This document shows, one piece after another, positions 17,593-25,066 of a stretch of 28,085 nucleotides of DNA (its first letter is position 1; each line of letters begins with the position of its first letter). The notes beneath the pieces were generated by a model that had not been told where the DNA came from, searched no databases, and saw only the letters and a program-made list of their open reading frames with translations. The stretch spans positions 1-28,085 of the forward strand of contig CALEMB010000136.1 of assembly GCA_937902805.1 (NCBI GenBank), written 5' to 3'. Both the position numbers and the translations under genes were made by a program. This DNA comes from an uncultured Bacteroidales bacterium. Its GTDB lineage: Bacteria; Bacteroidota; Bacteroidia; Bacteroidales; F082.

Positions 17593-19260
17593 TTACATGA
17601 AACTGCTGCCACCGATGAACTGACGCAGCATGGATGTGGCCGGAATTTCCTTGTCGGAAACTGGCGTGAAATAATGCAGGAAACGCAACAGACGGTGCGC
17701 CTCAGTATACTCGGGGCTGTTGTTCGGCACGGTGGCGAGTATGCTCTCGGCATGGTTGCGCATAACGGCAAACTCCAACAGATAGGCCGAGTTGAACATC
17801 ACATCGGCATTTTCCTGATAGGGATAGATCCACTTCTCTTCGGCAGCACGCACGCTCGCCCATTGGCTAATGGTCTGACGTGCCGTAAATGCGCCTTTGT
17901 TGTAATCGCGCACGATGCGGCGCAACAAGCGGTTATCGTCGGGAGGAATGATATTGTGATCATCCAAGCCAGTGCTAGTCAAGGTGGATATGAAGATGCG
18001 AAACTTGGTAGATTCAGGAATCTGTTTGGTCAGCATAGGATTCAAGGCGTGGATGCCTTCGAGCAACAGCACGCTGCCTTCCTTCAGTTGCAACTTCTTG
18101 CCGTTGTATTCACGAATGCCCGTTTTGAAGTTATACTCAGGCACTTCAATCTCCTCCCCTTTCAACAAAGCTATCAAGTCGCGCTCCAAAGCGGCATGGT
18201 CGACGGTATCGAAGTTGTCGAAGTCGTAGGTGCCATCAGGCAGTTTGGGCGTGTCCACACGGTTGACGAAATAATCGTCCGTTGAAAACGAAATCGGCTT
18301 CAAGCCGCAGGCCTTCAGTTGAATGCTGACACGGCTGCAGAAGGTGGTCTTACCGCTGCTGCTCGGTCCGGTAATCAGCACCAAGCGAACGGGGGTTTCT
18401 CCGTGGTAGCGACGGTCGATTTCTTCAGCAATCTGCACAATTTTCTTCTCCTGCAAAGCTTCGGCCACCTGAACGAGTTCACGCGCTTGTCCGTTTTCGC
18501 AGGCGTGGTTAACATCGCCCACAGTACTTAGCCCCATGATGTCGTTCCACTTCAGACTTTCCGAAAACACCTCGAAGGTCTTGGGCTGGTCTTCCATCTC
18601 GGCCAAACGGTCGGGATGGTCGCGGTCGGGAATGCGCATCATAATGCCGTTGCGATAGGCTTCAATATCCCAGATGTTCAGATACCCCGTTGAAGGCACC
18701 AAACGACCATAATAATAGTCGGCTGTTCCATCCAATGTATAGTAATCTGTGTAGGCTTTCCCACTGGTTTCCAAAAGCTTGACCTTATCCTCCTGCCCCA
18801 TTTTGCCGAACATCTTAACGGCTTCCTCAACACGAGCCTCATGACGATGGAATTGGATATCGTCGGCAACGATGGCACGCATCCTTACCCTAAGGGCGGC
18901 GAGGTCGTTGGAGTCAAGTATCCTGCCGTCACTCTTCCTGATTCTGCAAAAGAAACCTTTGGAAATAGGATGATCCATATTCAGTCTACTGCCTGGAAAG
19001 AGATCCTGTGCCGCCTTGTAAAGCAGGAAACCCAGCGACCTGAAATACACCAGTCGCGCCGTATGGTGAGTAAGGTCGAGAAACTCGACATCGCGGCTAT
19101 TGTAAACACGGAACTTCAGTCCCTGCGACACATTGTTGACCTTGGCCGAGACGATGGGATAAGGTCTGTCGAACTCAAACTCAGGCAACATCTCAAGCAA
19201 GGTCGTCCCTTCATTGAATTCCTTCGTCGTCTTGGTGTTGATGCAATAAACTTGAATCAT
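17593..19260 (-). CDS. Nucleoside kinase (uridine kinase domain) with TGS and ThrRS-like N-terminal domains
   Basis: 555 residues. Residues 1-60 resemble a TGS domain (VYCINTKTTKEFNEGTTLLE). Residues about 62-260 resemble the second additional domain of threonyl-tRNA synthetase: THHTARLVYFRSLGFLLYKA, LFPGSRLNMDHPISKGFF. From about 290 there is a uridine kinase/phosphoribulokinase domain with P-loop GPSSSGKTT (298-306), SFSTDDYFVNR, FDNFDTVDHAAL and LLLEGIHALNP. The kinase half is expected to phosphorylate uridine or cytidine in salvage. This fusion is a standard Bacteroidota protein, and what its ThrRS-like half does is not established. The equivalents of the ThrRS SAD zinc-type residues (HxxxH) appear changed to HHTAR. 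It lies 23 bases after the TPR gene, so they probably form one transcript. Confidence 0.88.
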   Translation of the reverse strand: MIQVYCINTKTTKEFNEGTTLLEMLPEFEFDRPYPIVSAKVNNVSQGLKFRVYNSRDVEFLDLTHHTARLVYFRSLGFLLYKAAQDLFPGSRLNMDHPISKGFFCRIRKSDGRILDSNDLAALRVRMRAIVADDIQFHRHEARVEEAVKMFGKMGQEDKVKLLETSGKAYTDYYTLDGTADYYYGRLVPSTGYLNIWDIEAYRNGIMMRIPDRDHPDRLAEMEDQPKTFEVFSESLKWNDIMGLSTVGDVNHACENGQARELVQVAEALQEKKIVQIAEEIDRRYHGETPVRLVLITGPSSSGKTTFCSRVSIQLKACGLKPISFSTDDYFVNRVDTPKLPDGTYDFDNFDTVDHAALERDLIALLKGEEIEVPEYNFKTGIREYNGKKLQLKEGSVLLLEGIHALNPMLTKQIPESTKFRIFISTLTSTGLDDHNIIPPDDNRLLRRIVRDYNKGAFTARQTISQWASVRAAEEKWIYPYQENADVMFNSAYLLEFAVMRNHAESILATVPNNSPEYTEAHRLLRFLHYFTPVSDKEIPATSMLRQFIGGSSFM

Positions 19261-19283
19261 AACTCCCTTTTTGGTTTCCTAAC

Positions 19284-20318
19284 TTAGTCTACTTCTTGGT
19301 TTTGAATGCGGTTAATGGCATCGATGGCCAGCTGATAGTTGGGTTGTGTCTTCAGTACATCCTTATAAATGTCCATGGCTTGGCTGTAGTCGCCCATCTG
19401 CTCAAGCACACGGCCTTTGTTGTATTTGGCATCGAGATAGTCGGGCTTGATGGCAAGCGTCTGGTTGAAATAGTCAAGAGCAGCCTCATCGTCCTTGATA
19501 TACACATAATTGACATAACCCTTGTTGTACAGCACAATGTAGTTGTCAGGACGCTGCATCAGTAGGGTGTCGTAATGCAACAAGGCTTCCTCTGGCTCTC
19601 CATGGCTTTGTAGATAAAGTGCCAGTTCATAGCGTGCTGTGGGCATATCGGGGAACTGCTGTTGTGCCTTACGGAGATAATCCAAGGCGTAGGGCGGTTG
19701 CTGAGCGGCATAGATGCGGCTGATTTGCTCCACAGGGTCATAGAAAGTCCCATCTTGCTCAGAGGCAATTAGGAAGTTTTTCAAAGCATTGACCGTATCT
19801 TGCTTGGCAGCCATATAGCACATGCCCTTCACGAAATAGGCCCTCGGATTGTACGACGACAGACCCAAAGCCTTGTCGACATAACCTATGGCGAGGTTGA
19901 AGTTCTGTTGCAGAAGGTTCAACTCGGCCAACTTCACCAGTGGGCGCGCATCCATGGGATTGATTTCGGCTGCACGGTTCAGCGTTGAAGCTATGTTGGA
20001 TTCGTCGCCCAATGCATAATACACATCCGCCAACAGTAGGTAGGTCTCGATGTTGTTGGGATCGTATTGCAAGGAGCTGTTAATATCGACCATAGCTTGC
20101 CCGACTTGCTCGTTGGCAAAGTATGCCTTGGCGCGACTCAAGTAAAGGTGCGCATCGGTGCTATCCATGGCGATGGAGTCCGTTAGAATTTGGATGGCCT
20201 TGTTGACCGTCACAGGTGCCATAGGCTCGTCTGGAGTAGTCTTTGGCTCGGGTTTTGGCGTGTTGTTGCAGGCGAAAAGCGCAAGCAGAGCAACAATTGC
20301 CAGTAAAGTTTTCTTCAT
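19284..20318 (-). CDS. TPR-repeat lipoprotein
   Basis: 344 residues. A lipoprotein signal (MKKTLLAIVALLALFAC) ends at Cys17, followed by a Pro/Thr-rich spacer. From about residue 48 to the end there are eight or nine tetratricopeptide repeats, recognisable from A..LY/YF positions and PN or PD turns such as LQYDPNNIETYLLLADVYYA and LAIKPDYLDAKYNKGRVLEQ. TPR arrays bind partner proteins; no catalytic domain is present and the partner is unknown. An in-frame ATG exists nine codons upstream (20345), but the start at 20318 gives a clean lipoprotein signal and is preferred. It lies downstream of recA on the same strand, separated by a heptad hairpin. Confidence 0.88.
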   Translation of the reverse strand: MKKTLLAIVALLALFACNNTPKPEPKTTPDEPMAPVTVNKAIQILTDSIAMDSTDAHLYLSRAKAYFANEQVGQAMVDINSSLQYDPNNIETYLLLADVYYALGDESNIASTLNRAAEINPMDARPLVKLAELNLLQQNFNLAIGYVDKALGLSSYNPRAYFVKGMCYMAAKQDTVNALKNFLIASEQDGTFYDPVEQISRIYAAQQPPYALDYLRKAQQQFPDMPTARYELALYLQSHGEPEEALLHYDTLLMQRPDNYIVLYNKGYVNYVYIKDDEAALDYFNQTLAIKPDYLDAKYNKGRVLEQMGDYSQAMDIYKDVLKTQPNYQLAIDAINRIQNQEVD

Positions 20319-20359
20319 TTTCTTTGTTATTACGATTGGACTCATGATGTCTTTGGCTC

Positions 20360-20430
20360 TCAGCTTTCAGCAATCAGCTTTCAGCTTGTTGGAACCAAGC
20401 TGATAGCTGACTGCTGATGGCTTATAGCTT
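20360..20430. repeat. Heptad-repeat hairpin between recA and the TPR gene
   Basis: The left arm is TCAGCTT, TCAGCAA, TCAGCTT, TCAGCTT (20360-20387). The loop is GTTGGAACC. The right arm is AAGCTGA, TAGCTGA, CTGCTGA, TGGCTTA (20397-20424), the complement of the left unit. It forms a stem of about 28 imperfect pairs. There is no T-tract, so it is not a classical terminator; it may protect or separate the recA and TPR messages. Confidence 0.88.
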
Positions 20431-20433
20431 CTA

Positions 20434-21462
20434 TTATTCCTCGCTCTTCTCCAACGCCTCAAAGATCTTGGCAGTGAGTTCGTCGGCGAGTTCGGGGTTA
20501 TCCTCAATGAGTTTCTTGACCGAGTCGCGGCCTTGGGCGAGCTTGGAGTCGCCGTAGCTGAACCACGAACCACTCTTCTTGATGATACCCATCTCCACGC
20601 CAAGGTCGACGATTTCGCCAGAACGCGAAATGCCCTCACCATAGAGTATGTCAAACTCAGCCTTGCGGAACGGCGGGGCCACCTTGTTCTTGACGACCTT
20701 CACCTTCACGCGGCTACCCTGCACATTCTCACCGTCCTTAATCTGGCTAATCTTGCGAATGTCGATACGCACGGAGCTGTAGAACTTCAAGGCGTTGCCG
20801 CCTGTGGTGGTCTCGGGGTTGCCGAACATCACACCGATCTTCTCGCGCAGCTGGTTAATGAAAATGCAAACGCAGCCTGTCTTGTTGATGGTGGCGGTGA
20901 GTTTACGCATGGCCTGGCTCATCAGGCGGGCTTGGAGGCCCATCTTGCTATCGCCCATCTCGCCTTCGATTTCGCTCTTGGGTGTCAGGGCCGCGACGGA
21001 GTCAACGACGATAACGTCGATGGCACCGGAACGGATGAGGTTCTCAGCGATTTCAAGGGCTTGCTCGCCGTAGTCGGGTTGTGAGATAAGGAGGTTCTCA
21101 ACATCCACGCCAAGTTTGGCGGCATAGAAGCGGTCGAAAGCATGTTCAGCGTCGATGAAGGCAGCGATGCCCCCCTTCTTCTGAGCCTCAGCCACGACAT
21201 GTAACGCTAGTGTCGTCTTACCCGAGCTTTCGGGTCCGTATATCTCAATGATGCGGCCTTTTGGCAGACCGCCAACACCGAGGGCATAGTCCAATCCAAT
21301 TGAGCCGGTGGAGATGCTCTCCATCTTCTCGGCCTCGGCACCCAGGCGCATGATGCTTCCCTTGCCAAAGCTCTTCTCGATGTTACCTAATGTGGCTTCC
21401 AAAGCCTTCAGTTTCTCCTGCCTCAGTTTTGCAGCTTCTTCTTGTGTTTTTTCTGTAGTCAT
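20434..21462 (-). CDS. recA: Recombinase RecA
   Basis: 342 residues, normal length. It is the DNA strand-exchange ATPase that also triggers LexA-type self-cleavage. The Walker A is GPESSGKTT, the segment FIDAEHAFD follows the family's FIDAEHALD with Phe for Leu, the Walker B strand is DVIVVDSVAAL, the L2 loop GNPETTTGGNALKFYSSVR is intact, and the C-terminal LEKSEE end is acidic as usual. A -7 box lies upstream at 21591-21598. No LexA-like SOS box can be recognised by eye, which is not unusual because SOS operators differ in Bacteroidota. There is no recX gene next to it. Confidence 0.98.
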   Translation of the reverse strand: MTTEKTQEEAAKLRQEKLKALEATLGNIEKSFGKGSIMRLGAEAEKMESISTGSIGLDYALGVGGLPKGRIIEIYGPESSGKTTLALHVVAEAQKKGGIAAFIDAEHAFDRFYAAKLGVDVENLLISQPDYGEQALEIAENLIRSGAIDVIVVDSVAALTPKSEIEGEMGDSKMGLQARLMSQAMRKLTATINKTGCVCIFINQLREKIGVMFGNPETTTGGNALKFYSSVRIDIRKISQIKDGENVQGSRVKVKVVKNKVAPPFRKAEFDILYGEGISRSGEIVDLGVEMGIIKKSGSWFSYGDSKLAQGRDSVKKLIEDNPELADELTAKIFEALEKSEE

Positions 21463-21527
21463 GATTGTGGGGGTTTTTAATTAGTTAATATTTAAAGATT
21501 TAAAATTTGAAGATTCAAAATTGATTA

Positions 21528-21561
21528 TTTTGACGCGGGCCCTTCGACAGGCTCTGGGACC
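21528..21561. repeat. Single-arm copy of the TTCGACRGGCTC repeat in the recA leader
   Basis: TTTTGACGCGGG (21528-21539) is followed by CCTTCGACAGGCTCTGGGAC. The first 12 bases also occur at about 27933-27944 and the second part is one arm of the inverted repeat at 17524-17585. It sits between the recA -7 box and the start codon, so it would be in the recA leader RNA. Confidence 0.6.
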
Positions 21562-21590
21562 GCCTTTCACGCGATTCATTAATAAAGGGA

Positions 21591-21598
21591 CAAAGATA
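21591..21598 (-). promoter_or_regulatory. -7 promoter box for recA
   Basis: The minus strand reads TATCTTTG, matching TAnnTTTG, and would give a leader of about 120 bases that carries the repeat at 21528-21561. Confidence 0.55.
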
Positions 21599-21655
21599 GT
21601 AATTTTTGACATGATGACGTTATTTTGGGTTATTTTTCTCGATGAGACTTGCATA

Positions 21656-22222
21656 TTATGAAAAAGTTGTATTTTTGCGTTGGGAAACATCGGATACAGT
21701 ACCGTTTGAGCCTGCCTCTTTATCGGCATTTGTTGCAGGTTGCGAAGTATTACTGGAAGCCGGTTCCTCATTCTGCAATTCGGAAGCAGACCAGATGTTT
21801 TCCTTATTTCTCCCATACCTTTTCGACAAAACGCCAGCACTATTGACATTCCAATAGGTATCATCTTTTGACAGTTGCACCCATAAAGTATTGTTATGCT
21901 CATCTGCAAGTTGGACCAAATAAGTTTGGCTTTCTCCTTTTTCTGAAGTCTTATACACATTGCCTTTCTTTATAATATTGTAGTGTTGCGCAACGTAAGC
22001 CACAAAAGCGACAACAGTTTTAAAACCAGCTTTCCTGATTTGGTCGCCGTGACGGATTTCGATATGCATCAACCCATTGTTTCTGTCACCTATCGACAAG
22101 CGGATGGGCGCAGGTGTCAGGTTTTGCTCCACTGTGATATGTCCAAAGTCAATGCCTCCATCGGGGGCTTCTACAAACGGCAGTCCGTTTTGATCTAAAA
22201 TAGTTGAAATGCAGTATTCCAT
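21656..22222 (-). CDS. BECR/PBECR-like nuclease-domain protein
   Basis: 188 residues, soluble. Residues about 20-130 contain IDFGHIT, then IRLSIGD, GLMHIEIRHGDQIRKAGF, VVAFVAYVAQHY and an EENIW-like end (KENIWSA). This order matches what I remember of the nuclease-like domain found in Bacteroidales phage and ICE proteins and polymorphic toxins (barnase-EndoU-colicin E5/D-RelE fold), where HIExRHG is the likely active-site block. The last 55 residues are disordered (Ser, Asn, Thr, Glu). In those contexts the domain sits at the end of a large protein; here it stands alone. The ATG at 22222 is preferred over 22264 because it follows a near-consensus -7 sequence (22244-22251) and begins at MEYCIST. 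An RNase toxin or a domesticated fragment are both possible. Confidence 0.5.
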   Translation of the reverse strand: MEYCISTILDQNGLPFVEAPDGGIDFGHITVEQNLTPAPIRLSIGDRNNGLMHIEIRHGDQIRKAGFKTVVAFVAYVAQHYNIIKKGNVYKTSEKGESQTYLVQLADEHNNTLWVQLSKDDTYWNVNSAGVLSKRYGRNKENIWSASELQNEEPASSNTSQPATNADKEAGSNGTVSDVSQRKNTTFS

Positions 22223-22283
22223 CGTGTTACAGATTTGATGCTGCAAAGTAACGGAGTTTGTCAAGAAAAAGCCGTTGATTAAA

Positions 22284-22323
22284 CGTTTGTAGTCGACAGT
22301 AGTCGTTTGTTGTCGTTTGCCGT
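22284..22323. repeat. Four tandem 10-bp repeats
   Basis: CGTTTGTAGT, CGACAGTAGT, CGTTTGTTGT and CGTTTGCCGT follow without gaps. They lie between the start of the BECR-like gene and the microprotein gene, in the putative leader of the former. Confidence 0.75.
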
Positions 22324-22372
22324 CGGGTATATTTTTGATTTACAGAGTTTTATTTTCAAAGAACAAAATCCA

Positions 22373-22474
22373 TCAACTTTTGGATTTTTTGTCGCCTTTC
22401 GTGATAATCAGGACAAATGCCACCACAACGACAAAAATCATCAAATCCCCAAATCCATTTAGCGTGAAAAACAT
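22373..22474 (-). CDS. 33-residue membrane microprotein
   Basis: The minus strand encodes MFFTLNGFGDLMIFVVVVAF followed by VLIITKGDKKSKS and a TGA at 22373-22375. It has one hydrophobic segment (about residues 11-24) and a Lys-rich C-terminus, so a single-pass inner-membrane protein with a cytoplasmic tail is likely. Support for expression: AAAGGAG lies 8 bases before the ATG, one of the best ribosome binding sites in the window, and a perfect -7 box lies about 48 bases upstream. I do not recognise the family. It lies upstream of, and in the same direction as, the BECR-like gene. A short ORF arising by chance with both signals is unlikely but possible. Confidence 0.6.
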   Translation of the reverse strand: MFFTLNGFGDLMIFVVVVAFVLIITKGDKKSKS

Positions 22475-22521
22475 GGCAATACTCCTTTCTATTTTTGAAG
22501 CACTTATATTGAATTACGCTG

Positions 22522-22529
22522 CAAAAATA
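22522..22529 (-). promoter_or_regulatory. -7 promoter box for the microprotein gene
   Basis: The minus strand reads TATTTTTG followed by CAGC, a perfect TAnnTTTG match, giving a leader of about 40 bases with a strong ribosome binding site. No -33 TTG at the usual spacing was found. Confidence 0.55.
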
Positions 22530-22703
22530 GAAACCACCTGTGCCAAATCGCGGTACAAGTTCAAACTTCTTTCACTTTGCTTGATAGATTTTGAGCATTT
22601 GCCTCGGTTCATCAAAAAGCCACTTGAAACTTGTTCGGGGTTTTGGTGGTAATTTGCTCTTTGTTTTCGGCATTCAGAGGACTTGCATGAGTGCCTTTCT
22701 TTT

Positions 22704-22950
22704 GCGGAGGTTTAAACTGTCCGATATATCGGGGTCGTCCTTTTATTATGCTAGAGACCTGCTTTGGTTGCGGAGGAGACGTCCGACGGTGTCCATTCTC
22801 CCCTTCTGTGCCTAGGCCTACCGGCTTCATAAGCGGAGGTTGAAACCGTCCGATATATTGGGGTCGTCCTTTTTTCTGCCTACTTGAGACCTTCTTTGGT
22901 TCGCGGAGGTTGAAACCATCCGATGTATTGGGGTCGTCCTTTCAGGACTT
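22704..22950 (+). repeat. REP-like repeats upstream of the transposase (two pairs)
   Basis: Four direct copies of a unit beginning GCGGAGGTTGAAACC and ending GGGGTCGTCC start at 22704, 22770 (degenerate), 22833 and 22903. They form two pairs with 66 and 70 bases between members, linked by a spacer resembling TTGAGACCTTCTTTGGTT. Each intact unit folds: CGGA-GGTT-GA-AACC-TCCG with one bulged base. The copy at 22903 ends with a second hairpin GTCCT-TTC-AGGAC (22936-22948). Confidence 0.85.
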
Positions 22951-23052
22951 TATCAACCTTGGAAGAAGGATGACATTTTTTCCATTAGGTTACTTCAATT
23001 CAATTAGTTTTCCTACTTTTGCCCTCTGGAGTAGGGTTTGCCCTTCGTCAGA

Positions 23053-23103
23053 GTCCTGAAAGGACGACCCGACTTCTACGGGGATTTCAATCCCCCGCCT
23101 ACA
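23053..23103 (-). repeat. Inverted REP-like copy at the left end of the transposase element
   Basis: It reads GTCCTGAAAGGACGACCC and continues to a hairpin GGGGATT-TC-AATCCCC near 23080-23097, the reverse complement of the direct copies. It ends 14 bases before the transposase ATG. Together with the copy ending at 23755 it gives the element inverted ends. Confidence 0.85.
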
Positions 23104-23117
23104 AAAACTCAACCACC

Positions 23118-23579
23118 ATGGGTAGCTCTCTCGCAAGAAACGACATCCACCTCGTCTTCCATATCAAGTACTACAGCATGGAGATACGCGACAAAGACCT
23201 CGGGCAAGTGTTCGCATACATCGGCGGCCTCATCCGCAATATGGAAGGCATCCCAATAGAAATCGGTGGCGTCGGCAACCATGTCCACATCCTCACCTCG
23301 TTGCCCAAGACCATCGCCTTGTCCGACTTCGTGAAGCGCATCAAGGCCTACAGCAGCAAGTGGATCAAGACCTTGGACGAACAGTATTATGAGGGCTTCT
23401 GCTGGCAGGCGGGCTATGGTGCATTCTCTGTGGATTACAGAGGTTTGGACCGAGTTGCGCAATATATCCGCAACCAAGCGGAGCACCACCACCGCACCGA
23501 CTGGAGAGACGAATACAAGCAGCTCTTGGACGAGGCTGGGGTTGAGTATGACGAGCGGTGGGCGTTTGAGACGGATTGA
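23118..23579 (+). CDS. IS200-like Y1 transposase (RAYT type)
   Basis: 153 residues, typical for single-domain Y1 (HUH) transposases. The HUH motif is HVH at 55-57 in GNHVHILTSLP, and the catalytic Tyr is probably Tyr116 in QYIRNQAEHH. IKAYSSKWIK and WQAGYGAFSV are family blocks. All key residues are present, so it may be active. These enzymes nick and join single-stranded DNA at hairpin ends. The frame is open upstream to 23019, but that part runs through the inverted REP copy, so the ATG at 23118 is used. Context: REP-like hairpins on both sides, described separately. Confidence 0.92.
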   Translation: MGSSLARNDIHLVFHIKYYSMEIRDKDLGQVFAYIGGLIRNMEGIPIEIGGVGNHVHILTSLPKTIALSDFVKRIKAYSSKWIKTLDEQYYEGFCWQAGYGAFSVDYRGLDRVAQYIRNQAEHHHRTDWRDEYKQLLDEAGVEYDERWAFETD

Positions 23580-23642
23580 GACTAGTATCGGAGGTTGTAG
23601 ATTAGTGTTGCACACTCAGCTTGCCTGTGACCTTCTCTAGTT

Positions 23643-23757
23643 GCGGAGGTTGAAACCGTCCGATATATTAGGGTCGTCCTTTTCAGCATACTTGAGTCCT
23701 GCTTTGGTTTGCGGAGGTTGAAACCACCGATGTGTTAGGGCCGTCCTTTCAGGACTT
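23643..23757 (+). repeat. REP-like repeat pair downstream of the transposase
   Basis: Two direct copies start at 23643 and 23711, 68 bases apart, joined by the same spacer as the upstream pairs (TTGAGTCCTGCTTTGGTT). The second copy has lost one base in the stem and carries the terminal hairpin GTCCT-TTC-AGGAC (23743-23755). The array ends 20 bases before the mcrC stop. Confidence 0.85.
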
Positions 23758-23776
23758 TGTATTAACCAAACTGCTT

Positions 23777-25066
23777 TTAAGCAAACCCTCGAATGGATTC
23801 CTGCAACCTCGACTCTTCCATTTTCATTTTGTTGACAAAACAACTAAACGTAAGGCTTTGTTTGTCAACATGCATACCAAATACCGACATCTGACCGCCA
23901 TAGCCATTCAGGAGTTTGGTGGTCAGTTGCTTCTCGTCATTTGACACAGGAACAACAAATCCTCCCCTATCGAGTTTCAAGACATGCATATAAGAGATGA
24001 CCTGATATAGATCAGCATTTTGCACCTTGTTCCAATCCTCATAGCCTTTGTATTTGGCATCAAGTACCATCTGCCCGTTGTAAAAATCGGGATAGCACCA
24101 GCCTGTCCCATCGGTAAAAAGAAGCTTACGCCCATGCCCAGTTTTGTTTCGTGGGTGTTCAAATTCCGAAAGAATCGTTGCCAGATATTCCTCCCACAGC
24201 CAAGCCCCGTCAAACAACACACCGTAAACCTTTTCTTTGTCGTCACCGTATTTGATTTCATCGTGACGAAGTATTTGGAGACAAAGACGTTGTAAGTCAA
24301 GATAGTCGATGAAATATGGATGTGCTGTCAGTTTCAGATTCTTGTTGATGATGCGATTTCTGTCGCTGCGTTGATAGCTTGGAGTTGCTGTGTTTATCAA
24401 GGCAACCGCCTCTTTCGTTTCCTCGTCAGCACTAAGAATGTTGCCGCCTAATGAATGTGAAGAAATATATTCAATTGTATGCCGGACAAGTTGAGTCACC
24501 TTGTTATCAAAAGAATACTCACGGGTAGAATAGGAGATTTTGCCGCCAAAAGGGGTATTGAGCCTAATGTGCCGACTCACATCAATGCGGCCTTTGACAT
24601 TGGCATCATTATATTGTCTGGTCTGATACTCTTTGTAAAGTCCTTGCCGCAAAGCCCGTTTCAGGAAAGCAGGAAACAAAAAGATGAGGAAATCGAAAAT
24701 GCTCTCCTTATCGAAATCATGTTTCAAGTCGAAAAGGTTGATGGCGAACACCTTTTGCAACATATAATGAAGGAAGTAATCGCCCTCTTTTTGCGCGAAG
24801 CGGGAGCAAATGCTTAACTCAGTACCATTATAGCCGACAAAACCCATGATATTACCGGTTTGAATACTGTGTTCTTCCTTGATGGAGAAGATGTACTCAT
24901 CGCTAATCTTGTCCCCGTATTCGCCAAAAGACTGTGGGAAAACGAGCAAACTTTCCCCTTCATCAGCTCCAAGCTTACTGATGGGCCGTTTGGCCAACCA
25001 TTTCAAATTGTCCCAGTTCTCATCGGATGGGACAGAAACAGTCCTATTATCTTCGACCTTTATCAT
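23777..25066 (-). CDS. mcrC: McrC, nuclease subunit of a McrBC type IV restriction system
   Basis: 429 residues. McrC supplies the PD-(D/E)xK endonuclease to the McrB ring, which cuts methylated or otherwise modified DNA. The N-terminal half (GFVGYNGTELSICSRF, then the LHYMLQKVFAINLFDLKHDF region) and the RQYNDANVKGRIDVSRHIRLN segment are those of McrC. The nuclease core is Pro326-Asp327 in YPDFYNGQMVLDAKYKGY with Asp336 and Lys338, so the motif PD...DxK is intact. Its ATG overlaps the McrB stop by 4 bases, which indicates translational coupling. The REP-like array stops just after the gene and does not disturb it. Confidence 0.94.
   Translation of the reverse strand: MIKVEDNRTVSVPSDENWDNLKWLAKRPISKLGADEGESLLVFPQSFGEYGDKISDEYIFSIKEEHSIQTGNIMGFVGYNGTELSICSRFAQKEGDYFLHYMLQKVFAINLFDLKHDFDKESIFDFLIFLFPAFLKRALRQGLYKEYQTRQYNDANVKGRIDVSRHIRLNTPFGGKISYSTREYSFDNKVTQLVRHTIEYISSHSLGGNILSADEETKEAVALINTATPSYQRSDRNRIINKNLKLTAHPYFIDYLDLQRLCLQILRHDEIKYGDDKEKVYGVLFDGAWLWEEYLATILSEFEHPRNKTGHGRKLLFTDGTGWCYPDFYNGQMVLDAKYKGYEDWNKVQNADLYQVISYMHVLKLDRGGFVVPVSNDEKQLTTKLLNGYGGQMSVFGMHVDKQSLTFSCFVNKMKMEESRLQESIRGFA

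Larger units (their letters stand above)
23053..23755 (+). mobile_element. IS200-like / RAYT-type element bounded by inverted REP-like ends
   Basis: A Y1 transposase gene lies between an inverted REP-like copy on the left (23053-23103) and a pair of direct copies on the right (23643-23755). The outermost sequence at both ends is the 13-base palindrome GTCCT-(GAA/TTC)-AGGAC. Further direct pairs lie outside on the left (22704-22950). This arrangement fits a REP-associated tyrosine transposase more than a simple IS200 copy. Boundaries are inferred from the repeats; no target duplication is expected for this class. Confidence 0.7.

Noticed and set aside
17554..18285. 243-residue plus-strand ORF
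   Set aside because: It is antisense to the nucleoside kinase gene, whose P-loop and other motifs are intact.
22317..22652. 111-residue plus-strand ORF
   Set aside because: It runs antisense to the microprotein gene and its promoter, has no recognisable domain and no promoter or ribosome binding site of its own.
22704..23757. Possible CRISPR array from the regularly spaced repeats
   Set aside because: Spacers between members of a pair are themselves conserved, spacing between pairs is irregular, one copy is inverted, and no cas gene is near. The repeats fold as REP-type hairpins beside a Y1 transposase.
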